The notes beneath the pieces were generated by a model that was given only the letters and a program-made list of their open reading frames with translations, made no database searches and had not been told where the DNA came from. From NCBI GenBank assembly GCA_033763835.1, contig JANRJS010000023.1:45769-109768 (forward strand): a stretch of DNA of 64,000 nt, in the 5' to 3' direction. The translations under genes were made by a program, and so were the position numbers. This DNA is from JAPKYZ01 sp033763835. Lineage in GTDB: Bacteria > Acidobacteriota > Terriglobia > Bryobacterales > Bryobacteraceae. Position 1 is the first letter of the stretch, and every line of letters begins with the position of its first letter. Below are positions 16,825-25,722 of the stretch, one piece after another.

Positions 16825-17970
16825 TTACTTCAACAACTCTTTCGCGATCACGACGCGCTGCATATTGGACGTCCCTTCATATATACGTCCGATTTTGGCG
16901 TCGCGATACAACTTCTCCACCGGATAGTCTTTCGTGAATCCGACGCCGCCCAACACTTCGATCGCGCGGGAGGCGCATGTTTCGGCGATTTCGGAAGCGA
17001 AGTATTTCGCCATCGCGGCCTGCGTCACGAAGTCGTGGCCGCCATCGCGCAGGCGCGCCGCGTTGTAGACGAGCAGCCGCGCCGCCTCCACTTCCACGGC
17101 CATCTGCGCGAGTTCGAACTGCACGCCTTGAAAATCGCCGATCCGCGCGCCGAACGCTTTCCGCTGTTTCGCGTACTGCACCGCGTGGTCCAGCGCTCCG
17201 GCGGCGAGGCCCACCATCTGGCCGCCGATCCCGATGCGGCCCTCGTTCAACGTTTCGATGGCGACCTTGTAGCCCTTACCCACTTCGCCCACTACGTTCG
17301 ACTTCGGGACGAAGCAATCGTCGAGGATCAACTCGCAGGTGGACGACGCGCGAATGCCGAGCTTGTCTTCTTTCTTACCCACCGAGAATCCGGCCAAGTC
17401 GCGCTCGACCAGAAAGCACGTGATGCCCTTGTAGCCCGCCGCCGGATCGACGGTGGCGAAAACGAGAAACACTTGCGACTCGTGGGCGTTGGTAATCCAG
17501 AGCTTGCGCCCGGTAATCGCGTAGCCGCCCTCACGTGAGATAGCGCGCGTGGTGAGCGCGAACGCGTCCGAACCCGCGCCCGCCTCGCTCAACGCATACG
17601 ATCCCAATTCGCCGCTCGCGAGCTTCGGCAAGTAGCGCCGCTTCTGATCCTCCGTCCCCCAGCGCAAGATGGCGTTGTTGACCAACGTGTTCTGCACGTC
17701 GACGATCACCGATGCCGCGGGATCGACTTTCGCCAGCTCCTCGACGGCCAGCACGCTCTGGAAAAACGTCCCGCCCTGCCCGCCGTACTCTTCGGGAATC
17801 TCGATGCCGAACAGCCCCATCGCGGCCATCTCTTCGAGCAGTTCGCGGCGGAAGAGCGACGCTTCGTCCATCTCGCGGACATGCGGCGCGATGCGTTCGC
17901 GGGCGAATCGCGCGACGGTCGATTGAAAGAGCCGCTCCTCTTCGGAGAGGACGGTGAGCGGAACGGACAT
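16825..17970 (-). CDS. Acyl-CoA dehydrogenase
   Basis: A 381-aa flavoenzyme that introduces the alpha-beta double bond into acyl-CoA. Family marks are the N-terminal helical domain with IPEEYGGQGG, YALSEAGAGSDAFAL and KLWITNAHESQVFLVFA for FAD/substrate contact, GIGGQMVGLAAGALDHAVQYAKQRKAFG, and the C-terminal GRIYEGTSNMQ whose Glu is the catalytic base in short/medium-chain enzymes. It is closest in style to butyryl-CoA or short branched-chain dehydrogenases. I start at the ATG at 17970, giving the normal family length; the longer frame is antisense to the divergent HD-domain gene, whose start is 16 bp away. It heads a minus-strand operon with the exported protein and the radical SAM gene. 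Confidence 0.92.
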   Translation of the reverse strand: MSVPLTVLSEEERLFQSTVARFARERIAPHVREMDEASLFRRELLEEMAAMGLFGIEIPEEYGGQGGTFFQSVLAVEELAKVDPAASVIVDVQNTLVNNAILRWGTEDQKRRYLPKLASGELGSYALSEAGAGSDAFALTTRAISREGGYAITGRKLWITNAHESQVFLVFATVDPAAGYKGITCFLVERDLAGFSVGKKEDKLGIRASSTCELILDDCFVPKSNVVGEVGKGYKVAIETLNEGRIGIGGQMVGLAAGALDHAVQYAKQRKAFGARIGDFQGVQFELAQMAVEVEAARLLVYNAARLRDGGHDFVTQAAMAKYFASEIAETCASRAIEVLGGVGFTKDYPVEKLYRDAKIGRIYEGTSNMQRVVIAKELLK

Positions 17971-17985
17971 CGATACTTTAAGTGT

Positions 17986-18570
17986 ATGCATCGCGCCGAC
18001 GAAGTGTCCGCCGAAGTGATCGACCGCTTGAGCCGCGCCGCGTCCCAGGCCTACTACGGCGAACCGGTGACGCAACTGGAGCACGCGCTGCAATCGGCGC
18101 AATTGGCGCGCGAAGCGAACTCGGACGACGAGACGGTGATCGCGGCGCTGCTACACGATATCGGGCACCTGCTCGACGACGGGCGGCTACACGAACAACT
18201 GGGCGTCGTCGATCACGACACGCACGGCGCGGCATGGCTCGCGATGCGAGGATTCTCGCCGCGCGTCGTCGAACTGGTTCAAGGCCACGTGGCGGCAAAG
18301 CGCTACCTGGTGGCGACCAATCCCGAGTACCGGGCGCGGTTGTCGAACGCCAGCGTGCAGACTCTCGAATTGCAGGGCGGCGCGATGACCGAAGACGAAG
18401 TTCGCGAGTTCGCCGCAAGCCCGCTATTCAAAGAGAAGCTGCGGATGCGCAGTTGGGACGAGCAAGCCAAGGTTCCGGGGGCGAAGACCGAGCCGCTTGA
18501 AAGCTATCGCGAACTACTTACTCAGCACATCTCGTCCGGTCCAGCAAGCGTGCGGCGCGATCCCGAGTAG
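17986..18570 (+). CDS. PhnZ-like HD-domain protein of phosphonate catabolism
   Basis: A 194-aa HD-domain protein of the kind found in phosphonate degradation operons. The segment YGEPVTQLEHALQSA (Tyr24, Glu26, His33), LLHDIGH (His57, Asp58), the His pair region 77-80, GHVAAKRYL (His101, Lys105) and WDEQAK (Asp158) follow, at almost the same spacing, the iron ligands and substrate residues I recall for PhnZ, the mixed-valent di-iron oxygenase that splits 2-amino-1-hydroxyethylphosphonate into glycine and phosphate. The start at 17986 gives that N-terminus; upstream residues are antisense to acyl-CoA dehydrogenase. No PhnY hydroxylase gene is present. Its 3' end overlaps the convergent phosphodiesterase gene by 57 nt. 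Confidence 0.85.
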   Translation: MHRADEVSAEVIDRLSRAASQAYYGEPVTQLEHALQSAQLAREANSDDETVIAALLHDIGHLLDDGRLHEQLGVVDHDTHGAAWLAMRGFSPRVVELVQGHVAAKRYLVATNPEYRARLSNASVQTLELQGGAMTEDEVREFAASPLFKEKLRMRSWDEQAKVPGAKTEPLESYRELLTQHISSGPASVRRDPE

Positions 18571-19377
18571 TTTCGCCGCAGTGGGCGCGGTGTCGAGCGA
18601 ATAAACCGGACGCTTCAACTCGCCGCGCGCGACGCCCGGCCCCGCCGCGATCCACGGCACTTCGAGTTCGGCCATCGAAAGCCCGCCGTGCTTGGTGCCC
18701 ACGCCGCCGTGATCGGACACGACGAGGATCGCGGCCTCCTCGCCAATGGCGTCCATCAGATTGCCGATCAGCGTGTCCGCCTCCGCCACCGCCGCGAAAT
18801 ATTCGGGCGTGTGCCAGCCGTAGCGATGCCCGGCGTGATCCACGTCGTCGAGATGGACGAACAGCAGATCGGGCTTCTCCTTCTTCCAATGCTCGACCGC
18901 CGCCTTCATCGCGAGAGGCGACTTCAGAATATGTTCCAGGCGCTGCGGCGCGCGTTCCTCCACCAATCGCCCGAAGCCCTCCCAATCGTGCAGGACCGCG
19001 ATTTTCGCCTGCGGGCGGGCGGCGCGCAGAACGCCGAAGATCGTGGGGAACACATGTTTGTCGCCCGGACAGACGCTCGCGATCAAGAACTTGTCGGGCT
19101 GCCAATCGTTCGAATCGACGCCATGCGATTCCGGCCCGGCACCCATCACGATCGACGCCCAGTTCGGACTCGACACCGTAGGCATCACGCCGCGAGCCTT
19201 CAGCGTCCACGCGCCGCGCTCCATCAGTTCGTGCAACCGCGGAGTCTTGCCTTCGGCGACCGCTCGCGTCGAGAGTCCGTCGACCCCCACGATGACGACC
19301 TTGTTCGCTTGGAGCGTTTGTGAATAAGCCTGTAACCCGCCGAGAAGCGCGAGCAAGATAACATCGAGCATTCTCAT
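18514..19377 (-). CDS. Type I phosphodiesterase / phosphonoacetate-hydrolase-like enzyme
   Basis: A 287-aa member of the alkaline-phosphatase superfamily (nucleotide pyrophosphatase/phosphodiesterase type). Metal-site motifs are present in order: IVGVDGL (Asp), PTVSSPNWASIVMG (nucleophile Ser or adjacent), HLDDVDHAGHRYG (Asp, His), VVSDHGG (Asp, His) and a final His in GGVGTKHGG. Related enzymes cleave phosphodiesters, and the phosphonoacetate hydrolase PhnA belongs to the same group; position inside a phosphonate island makes a phosphonate or its ester the likely substrate. A signal peptide (MLDVILLALLGGLQAYSQ) places it in the periplasm. The start may be 19377 or 19371; at 19377 the start codon and that of the divergent transporter share CATG. 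Confidence 0.82.
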   Translation of the reverse strand: MRMLDVILLALLGGLQAYSQTLQANKVVIVGVDGLSTRAVAEGKTPRLHELMERGAWTLKARGVMPTVSSPNWASIVMGAGPESHGVDSNDWQPDKFLIASVCPGDKHVFPTIFGVLRAARPQAKIAVLHDWEGFGRLVEERAPQRLEHILKSPLAMKAAVEHWKKEKPDLLFVHLDDVDHAGHRYGWHTPEYFAAVAEADTLIGNLMDAIGEEAAILVVSDHGGVGTKHGGLSMAELEVPWIAAGPGVARGELKRPVYSLDTAPTAAKLLGIAPHACWTGRDVLSK

Positions 19378-20602
19378 GCAGGCCCGCATTTTCGCCGTCA
19401 CCTGGCTATCGTACGCGGGCTTCTACTTCTGCCGCAAAAACTTTTCGGTGATTATGCCGTTGCTTTCGCGTGACGAAGGATTCACGGCGGACCGGCTGGC
19501 GCTCGCGCTGTTTCTCTACAGCCTGGGCTACATCGCGGGGCAGTTTTCGAGCGGCATGCTTTCGGACCGTTTCGGCGCACGGAGCGTAGTGACGGCGGGC
19601 ATGCTGGTCTCGGCGGGCGTCAATGCGGCGATGGGATTTTCGGAATCGGCGGCGGCCATCACCACCCTGTGGGCGGCGAACGGTTACGCGCAAGCCTGCG
19701 GCTGGCCGGGCTTGCTGAAGCTGATGTCGAGCTGGTTTAGCGAGCGCTCGCGCGGCACAACGATGGGCTGGTGGTCCACCAACATGGTGGCGGGCGGATT
19801 CTTGGCGACGATCTTCGCCACATGGGCGGCGACGGGTCCGCTGATGGCCGCATGGGGATGGCGGCGCGGCGCGTGGTGGCCGGCGGCGGTGCTGGCGGCA
19901 ATTGCGATTGTCTTTTGGGTCTTTGTACGGGATGGGGCCCGCGACGGCGCAAGCCACAGAAACTCCCGCCCATCGTCCTACGCCGGACTTCGCGAGGTGA
20001 TGGCGAACCGGACAGTGAATACCATCGCCGCGATGTATTTCGCGATCAAGCTGGCTCGATACGTTTTCCTGTTCTGGCTGCCGCTTTACATGACGGAGAA
20101 ACTCGGCTATGGCGCGGACGAGGCGGGCTACACTTCTTCGGTATTCGAATTGGTGGGCGCGCTCGGCGTTCCTCTGGCGGGTTACCTTTCGGATCGCGTG
20201 ACGCTCGGCCGCCGTTTCCCCGTAGGCGCCGCGATGATGTTCGCGCTCGCGCTGCTGTGCCTGTTGCACCCTGCGCTCGCGGCATTGGGGCGCTGGGGCA
20301 ATATCGCCGGCATCGCGCTCATCGGAGTCATGACGTTCGGGCCGGATACTCTAATGGCGGGCGCCGCGATTCAGGACGCGGTCCGGCGCGAAGTGACCGC
20401 GACGGCCGGCGGCTACACCAACGCGATCGGGTCCGTGGGACAACTGATTTCGCCCGTGATCGCCGCCGCTCTGTCGCGCGCCTACGGCTGGGACACGGTG
20501 TTCTACTTAGTGGCGGCGGTGGCGGCGGCGGGCGGAGCGGTGCTCGCCACGCAATGGAACTTTCGGAGGCCGGAATGGAATCTTGCGACGTCGCCATCGT
20601 AG
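19376..20602 (+). CDS. MFS transporter, organophosphate:phosphate antiporter type
   Basis: A 408-aa membrane protein with about 12 hydrophobic segments. The first segment ends in YFCRKNFSVIMPLL, matching the Arg-Lys-Asn-Phe motif of GlpT/UhpC/PgtP-type transporters in which the Arg binds the phosphate group. GMLSDRFGARSV is the MFS signature loop between helices 2 and 3, and GYLSDRVTLGRRFP repeats it in the second half. Family members exchange inorganic phosphate for glycerol-3-phosphate, hexose phosphates or similar. Here the next two genes degrade phosphonates, so uptake of an aminophosphonate or phosphonate ester is the likely role. The 3' end overlaps the oxidoreductase gene by 28 nt, indicating one operon. 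Confidence 0.88.
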   Translation: MQARIFAVTWLSYAGFYFCRKNFSVIMPLLSRDEGFTADRLALALFLYSLGYIAGQFSSGMLSDRFGARSVVTAGMLVSAGVNAAMGFSESAAAITTLWAANGYAQACGWPGLLKLMSSWFSERSRGTTMGWWSTNMVAGGFLATIFATWAATGPLMAAWGWRRGAWWPAAVLAAIAIVFWVFVRDGARDGASHRNSRPSSYAGLREVMANRTVNTIAAMYFAIKLARYVFLFWLPLYMTEKLGYGADEAGYTSSVFELVGALGVPLAGYLSDRVTLGRRFPVGAAMMFALALLCLLHPALAALGRWGNIAGIALIGVMTFGPDTLMAGAAIQDAVRREVTATAGGYTNAIGSVGQLISPVIAAALSRAYGWDTVFYLVAAVAAAGGAVLATQWNFRRPEWNLATSPS

Positions 20603-21729
20603 GCGGCGGAATCTTGGGTTTGGCGCACGCCTACGCGGCGGCTAAGCGCGGCCAAAGCGTCGTTCTTTTCGAGAGGAACGCCCGCGCGCAGGGAGCCAGC
20701 GTGCGGAATTTCGGCATGATCTGGCCCATCGGCCTGCACGAGGAGATTCTGCAACTCGGACTGCGCAGCGCCGAAATCTGGCGCGAAGTTTTGGACGAGG
20801 CCGGACTGCCGTACGCACCCACCGGTTCGCTGCATCTCGTCTATCGCGGCGACGAAGAGGCGGTGGTGCGCGAGTTCGCCGATCTCGCTCCCGCGCGCGG
20901 TTATCGCTGCCAATGGATCGATCGCGAAGAGACGCTCGCACGCAGTGCCGCCGCTGTACCCGATGGTCTACGCGGCGCGTTGTGGAGCGAGACGGAACTG
21001 ACCGTCGATCCGCGTCTCGTCGTCGGCGAGTTGCCGGGCTATCTGTCCGAAAAGTTCGACGTAACCTGTCATTTTTCGGAACCGGTGCTGAGCGTCGCGG
21101 GCGGGTTCGTGGAAACCGCGCAACGGAAGTTACAAGCGCAGCGAGTCATCGTCTCCAGTGGGATCGATTTCGAAACCTTGTATCCGCACGAGTTCGCCCG
21201 GGAGCCCCTCAAGAAATGCAAGCTGCAAATGATGCGGACCGCGCCGCAGCCCGAAGGCTGGAAGTTAGGACCGGCGCTCGCCGCCGGACTGACGTTGCGC
21301 TTTTATCCCGCCTTCCGGATTTGCTCGACGCTCGGCGCACTCGAGCGGCGCATCGAGGACGAGACGCCCGAATACAATCGCTGGGGCATCCACGTGATGG
21401 TGTCGGAAACCGCGCTCAACGAAATGACGCTCGGCGATTCGCACGAGTACGACCTGGCGCTCGAAGCGTTCGACAAGCCGGAAATCGACGAATTAGTGCT
21501 GCGCTATCTGCGCGGGTTCGCGCGATTTCCCAATGAAGCCATCGCCCAGCGCTGGCATGGCGTTTACGCGAATCACCCCACCAAGCGGACGCTCGAACTC
21601 GAGCCGGAACCGGGGGTACACATCGCCATGGTCACCGGAGGCAAAGGAATGACGCTGTCGTTCGGGTACGCGGAGTCGTTGGCACGGGTACTCAATGCGC
21701 GGAGTCAAAGCGGAGGCCTTAGCGAATGA
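20575..21729 (+). CDS. FAD-dependent aminophosphonate oxidoreductase (PbfD/TIGR03364 type)
   Basis: A 384-aa flavoprotein of the DAAO/glycine-oxidase superfamily. DVAIVGGGILGLAHAYAAAK (4-23) is the FAD-binding dinucleotide motif; GASVRNFGMIWPIG follows, a segment characteristic of the phosphonate-linked subfamily. Later motifs are VIVSSGIDFETLYP and GVHIAMVTGGKGMTLSFGYAE. Family knowledge: these enzymes oxidatively remove the amino group of 2-aminoethylphosphonate or N-alkyl relatives to give phosphonoacetaldehyde. GGAGG at 20565-20569 and the ATG at 20575 set the start inside the end of the transporter gene; the open frame reaching back to 19771 is a shadow of that gene. The stop overlaps phnX as ATGA, so the product feeds PhnX directly. 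Confidence 0.88.
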   Translation: MESCDVAIVGGGILGLAHAYAAAKRGQSVVLFERNARAQGASVRNFGMIWPIGLHEEILQLGLRSAEIWREVLDEAGLPYAPTGSLHLVYRGDEEAVVREFADLAPARGYRCQWIDREETLARSAAAVPDGLRGALWSETELTVDPRLVVGELPGYLSEKFDVTCHFSEPVLSVAGGFVETAQRKLQAQRVIVSSGIDFETLYPHEFAREPLKKCKLQMMRTAPQPEGWKLGPALAAGLTLRFYPAFRICSTLGALERRIEDETPEYNRWGIHVMVSETALNEMTLGDSHEYDLALEAFDKPEIDELVLRYLRGFARFPNEAIAQRWHGVYANHPTKRTLELEPEPGVHIAMVTGGKGMTLSFGYAESLARVLNARSQSGGLSE

Positions 21730-22415
21730 TTCGCGCGATCTTGCTCGACTGGGCGGGCACCACTGTGGACCACGGCAGCCGCGCGCCCGTCGCCGTGATG
21801 CTCGATTTGTTCGCCGCGCATGGGTTCGCGATCACCGAACAAGAGGCGCGAGTTCCCATGGGGTTACCCAAGCGCGATCACATCGCGGCGATTCTCGCCA
21901 TGCCGCGGGTCGCCGAAAGCTATCGCGGCCCGGGTCTCGACGAGTTATACGCCGATTTTCTGCCGCGCCAGTTGGAAGTGCTATCGCGGCACGCGGACCT
22001 GATCCCCGGAGTCGCCGAGACAGTTCACACGTGGCAAGCCGCGGGGATCAAGATCGCCACGTCCACCGGCTACACGCGCCCGATGCTCGATTTGCTCGTC
22101 ACGCGAGCGCGAGAGCAAGGCTACCGGCCCGACGCCAACTTCTGCCCCGACGATGTCGATGGCGGAAGACCCGCGCCTTGGATGGCCTTCGCCGCCATGC
22201 GGGCGCTCGACATTTACCCGCCCAACGCTTGGGTCAAGATCGGCGACACTCCGTCCGACATCGAGGAAGGCCGCAACGCCGGTATGTGGACCATCGGCGT
22301 GACGGACACCGGCAACGAAGCGGGCGATCCTTCGCGATTCATCGCGGCGGGTGCGCACTACGTTTGCTCCTCGGTGGCCGAGGCCCCGCCGATCGTCGCC
22401 GAACTCGGTCGCTGA
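21726..22415 (+). CDS. phnX: Phosphonoacetaldehyde hydrolase (phosphonatase)
   Basis: A 229-aa HAD-superfamily enzyme that splits phosphonoacetaldehyde into acetaldehyde and phosphate. LLDWAGTTVDHG provides the nucleophile Asp8, and PMGLPKRDHI provides Lys49, the residue that forms the Schiff base with the substrate and that separates phosphonatases from other HAD enzymes. STGYTRPMLD, CPDDVDGGRPAPWM and KIGDTPSDIEEGRNAGMWT match phosphonatase closely. It is slightly shorter than classical PhnX (about 260 aa), mostly at the C-terminus. It is the last gene of the transporter-oxidoreductase-phnX operon, starting within the ATGA overlap. No 2-aminoethylphosphonate transaminase (phnW) is present; the FAD enzyme appears to replace it. 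Confidence 0.94.
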   Translation: MIRAILLDWAGTTVDHGSRAPVAVMLDLFAAHGFAITEQEARVPMGLPKRDHIAAILAMPRVAESYRGPGLDELYADFLPRQLEVLSRHADLIPGVAETVHTWQAAGIKIATSTGYTRPMLDLLVTRAREQGYRPDANFCPDDVDGGRPAPWMAFAAMRALDIYPPNAWVKIGDTPSDIEEGRNAGMWTIGVTDTGNEAGDPSRFIAAGAHYVCSSVAEAPPIVAELGR

Positions 22416-22461
22416 TCCGCGCCGTAATCCTAACGAAACATCCGTGCGCTAGCCTGTCCGC

Positions 22462-25400
22462 ATGCTCAGATGTCTGGTCCCGCTCTTCGTGTGTTCGCTC
22501 GCTGCTTTCGCCCAGTACGACACGGCCACCGTGTTGGGAACTATAACCGACGCCTCCGGTTCGGCGGTGACGGGCGCGAAAGTGACGCTCGAAAACACGC
22601 GGACGGGAGTGAAGCAGTCCAGCGAAACCGACGCCTCCGGCAATTACCTCTTCCTCAACATCCGGATCGGCGCGTTCAAGGTTACCGCGGAGTCGCGCGG
22701 GTTCAAGGTCGCGGCGTCTGAGGAGTTCACCGTAACGGTCAACGCCCGGCAGCGCGTGAACCTTACTCTCGAAGTCGGCGAAGTTACTCAAACGGTCGAA
22801 GTGAGCGGCGCGGCGGCGGCCCTCGAAACGGATTCTAGCGATCGCGGCCAGGTGATTAACCGCCAAGCGATCGTCAACTTACCGTTGAACGGACGCGCCT
22901 ACGCCGACTTGGCTTTGCTTTCGCCCGGCGTTCGCAAGTCGAACATCGCTTCCAGCCGCGACGCGTCTTTCAACGTCAACGGACTGCGCAGTTCGCACAA
23001 TAACTTCCTGATCGACGGTGTCGATAACAACGCCTACGGCACTTCGAACCAAGGCTTTTCGAATCAGGTCGTCCAGTTGAACCCGGACGCCGTCGAAGAG
23101 TTCAAAGTCCAGACCAACAACTTCTCAGCGGAGTTCGGACGCGCGGGCGGCGCGGTCGTCAACGCGTCGATCCGGAGCGGAACCAACCAGTATCACGGCG
23201 CGGTTTGGGAGTTCCTTCGCAACACGAACCTCAACGCCGTGGGATTTTTCCGGCCTGTGACAGGCAAGCCGACTCTGGTACAGAACCAATTCGGCGGCGC
23301 GGTAGGCGGTCCGATTAAGAAAGACAAAATGTTCTTTTTCGCCGACTACGAAGGCTTGCGGCGTTCGGAGAAAACGCTGCAATTCGCCAATCTCCCCGAC
23401 ATGAATCAGCGGCAGGGCATCCTCGGCGTTCCGGTGCGCAACCCCATCACGGGCGATACTTACACCGACGGCCGCATTCCTCAAAGCGCGACAACGGCGT
23501 TCGCGCGGCGCGTACTCGGCGATCTTCCCACTCCCCTCCGCGCCGGGATTTCCAATAACTGGGAGCGTCTCACTCCGATCCCAAGCGTCGACAACAAGGG
23601 CGACATCCGCTACGACCATTATTTATCCGATAAGTTGAACGCCTTCGTCCGCTACAGCCACCGGCTGCTCAACCGCACGGAGAATCACGTGATTCCGGGA
23701 CCTTCGGGCGGCGACGCCAACGGCAATGTCCGCGTGCTGAACCAACAAATCGCCACCGGCTTCAATTACAACCTCTCCCCGACGTCGCTGATCGACTTCC
23801 GGATTTCGGTGGGACTCACCGAAGGCGGAAAGACGGCGCTCGGCTCGGAGCGCCCGTACATGAGCCAGGAGTACGGCATAACCGGACTGCCGGAATCGCC
23901 CACCATCGGCGGCGGCCTGACCCGCCAGGCTCTGGGCGGCTTCACCGCGTTCGGGCGGCAGAGCTCGAATCCGCAGTTCCAGAATCCGTTCGTCGTCAAT
24001 CCGAAAGCCAACTACTCGAAGATTCTCGGCCGCCACTCTCTAAAAGCCGGGTATGAGTATCAGTCGATTAACACGGCGATTTTCGATTTCAATCCGCAAT
24101 ACGGAAACGATTCGTACAGCGGACAATTCTCGCGGCCCACCGGCGCGGCGACGAATAATATTTACAATGTCGCCGACTTTCTGTTCGGAGCGCGGTCGAG
24201 CTATGAGCTCAACAACGAAATCGTGCTCGACTACCGGCAGCGAATGCACTTCTTCTACTTGCAGGACGATTGGAAGGTGAACTCCGCGCTCACTCTCAAT
24301 CTCGGAGTGCGCTATGAGTACGCTACCCCGCAATGGGAAGCCCAAAATCGGCTGTCGAACTTCGACCCGGCGAGTCGCACGATTATCCGCGCCCAAGACG
24401 GTAGCGTTTACGACAGAGCGTTAGTACAGCCCGACCGCAACAACTGGGGGCCGCGCATCGGCCTTGCCTATCAAATGACGCCGCGCACCGTGGTGCGTTC
24501 GGGTTACGGAATCAGCTACGTGCACTTCAACCGCTTGGGCGGCGAGAATCTGCTCGGGTACAACGGTCCACAGATCGTCAATCTCGGCATCAACCAAACC
24601 TTTTCGCTGCCTCTTTGCACGGGCGACAACTACCGCAATTGCTTCCGCCTCACGCAGCAAGGCTATCCCCGGGGATTGGTGGATCCGGCAAACTTCTCGA
24701 CGGCGACCACGCGCACCAACTACACGCCCGCCGACTATCGCACCAGCTACATCCAAAGCTGGCACCTCACGGTGCAGCGCGAAATCGCCCGGAACCTGGT
24801 TCTCGACGTGGCTTATGTCGGCAATCGGGGAAACAGTTTGATGATCTTGGGCGACGCGAATCAAGGGCGTCCTAACCTGCCCGGGCAGAATCTCACCGTC
24901 GACGCCCGCCGGCCGATCCAGGGTTTCAGCTTCATCCAGATTTCCTACGGCGGCGGCTTCTCGACGTATCACGCGTTCCAAGCCAAACTCGAGAAGCGCT
25001 ACTCGAACGGCATCTACATTTTGAACAGCTTCACCTTCTCGAAAGCGATCGACAACGCGGGCGGACACCTCGAAACCGCCAACGGCGATAACTCCCGCGC
25101 CAACTATCTCGACTTGCGCAACGAGAAGGGAATCGGCAGCTACAACCAGCCGCTGAACAACACGACGACCTTCGTCTGGGAAGTGCCTTATGGCCGCGGC
25201 CGGAAGTGGGGATCGAGCGCGAACTGGCTAGCCCAAGGCGTTCTGGGCGGCTGGCGCGCCACCGGAATCAATACCGCCACCAGCGGCCTGCCGATCAATC
25301 TGACTTACGGTCCGCCCGCCGCGTTCCAAGTGGGTAGTTCGCTGACCTACCGCCCCAACTATCTCGGCGGCGATCTGTACTCGGCCGACCGGAGCGTGAC

Positions 25401-25722
25401 GCAGTATTTCAATCCGGCGGCGGTCGCCGCGCCCAGCGTGCAGACCCCCAACGATCCTTCCCGGCCGTTCGGCAATCTGGGCCGCAATGTCGCCAGCAGC
25501 GAAGCGATCTTCAACTTCGATTTCGGCTTGCACAAAGACTTTCCGCTGCCATGGGAGAGCACGCGGATCGAGTTTCGCAGCGAGTTCTTCAACCTGTTCA
25601 ACACCACGAATCTCGCGGCGGCAAACGGCAACGTGACGGCCAACAATTACGGCACGATCACGAGCGTCCTCGCCACGGCTCCGGCGCGGCAGATTCAGTT
25701 CGCGCTCAAGTTGGTGTTCTAG
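22462..25722 (+). CDS. Oar-like TonB-dependent receptor
   Basis: A 1086-aa receptor, the shortest of the four here. Signal peptide MLRCLVPLFVCSLAAFA, carboxypeptidase-regulatory-like domain at about 20-105 (GTITDASGSAVTGAKVTLENT), NLPLNGRAYADLALLSPGV and FLIDGVDNNAYG in the plug region, FSAEFGRAGGAVVNASIRSG, then a barrel ending in IQFALKLVF. It lies 46 bp after phnX on the same strand, so it might be read through from the phosphonate operon and serve its substrate across the outer membrane; this is only a positional argument, since the other three receptors have unrelated neighbours. Its stop codon shares CTAG with the convergent gene. Confidence 0.9.
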   Translation: MLRCLVPLFVCSLAAFAQYDTATVLGTITDASGSAVTGAKVTLENTRTGVKQSSETDASGNYLFLNIRIGAFKVTAESRGFKVAASEEFTVTVNARQRVNLTLEVGEVTQTVEVSGAAAALETDSSDRGQVINRQAIVNLPLNGRAYADLALLSPGVRKSNIASSRDASFNVNGLRSSHNNFLIDGVDNNAYGTSNQGFSNQVVQLNPDAVEEFKVQTNNFSAEFGRAGGAVVNASIRSGTNQYHGAVWEFLRNTNLNAVGFFRPVTGKPTLVQNQFGGAVGGPIKKDKMFFFADYEGLRRSEKTLQFANLPDMNQRQGILGVPVRNPITGDTYTDGRIPQSATTAFARRVLGDLPTPLRAGISNNWERLTPIPSVDNKGDIRYDHYLSDKLNAFVRYSHRLLNRTENHVIPGPSGGDANGNVRVLNQQIATGFNYNLSPTSLIDFRISVGLTEGGKTALGSERPYMSQEYGITGLPESPTIGGGLTRQALGGFTAFGRQSSNPQFQNPFVVNPKANYSKILGRHSLKAGYEYQSINTAIFDFNPQYGNDSYSGQFSRPTGAATNNIYNVADFLFGARSSYELNNEIVLDYRQRMHFFYLQDDWKVNSALTLNLGVRYEYATPQWEAQNRLSNFDPASRTIIRAQDGSVYDRALVQPDRNNWGPRIGLAYQMTPRTVVRSGYGISYVHFNRLGGENLLGYNGPQIVNLGINQTFSLPLCTGDNYRNCFRLTQQGYPRGLVDPANFSTATTRTNYTPADYRTSYIQSWHLTVQREIARNLVLDVAYVGNRGNSLMILGDANQGRPNLPGQNLTVDARRPIQGFSFIQISYGGGFSTYHAFQAKLEKRYSNGIYILNSFTFSKAIDNAGGHLETANGDNSRANYLDLRNEKGIGSYNQPLNNTTTFVWEVPYGRGRKWGSSANWLAQGVLGGWRATGINTATSGLPINLTYGPPAAFQVGSSLTYRPNYLGGDLYSADRSVTQYFNPAAVAAPSVQTPNDPSRPFGNLGRNVASSEAIFNFDFGLHKDFPLPWESTRIEFRSEFFNLFNTTNLAAANGNVTANNYGTITSVLATAPARQIQFALKLVF

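Noticed and set aside
19771..20574. Long in-frame N-terminal extension of the FAD oxidoreductase
   Set aside because: The extension lies entirely within the transporter gene in another frame and is Arg/Gly-rich. A GGAGG and ATG at 20575 with the FAD motif right after give the true start.
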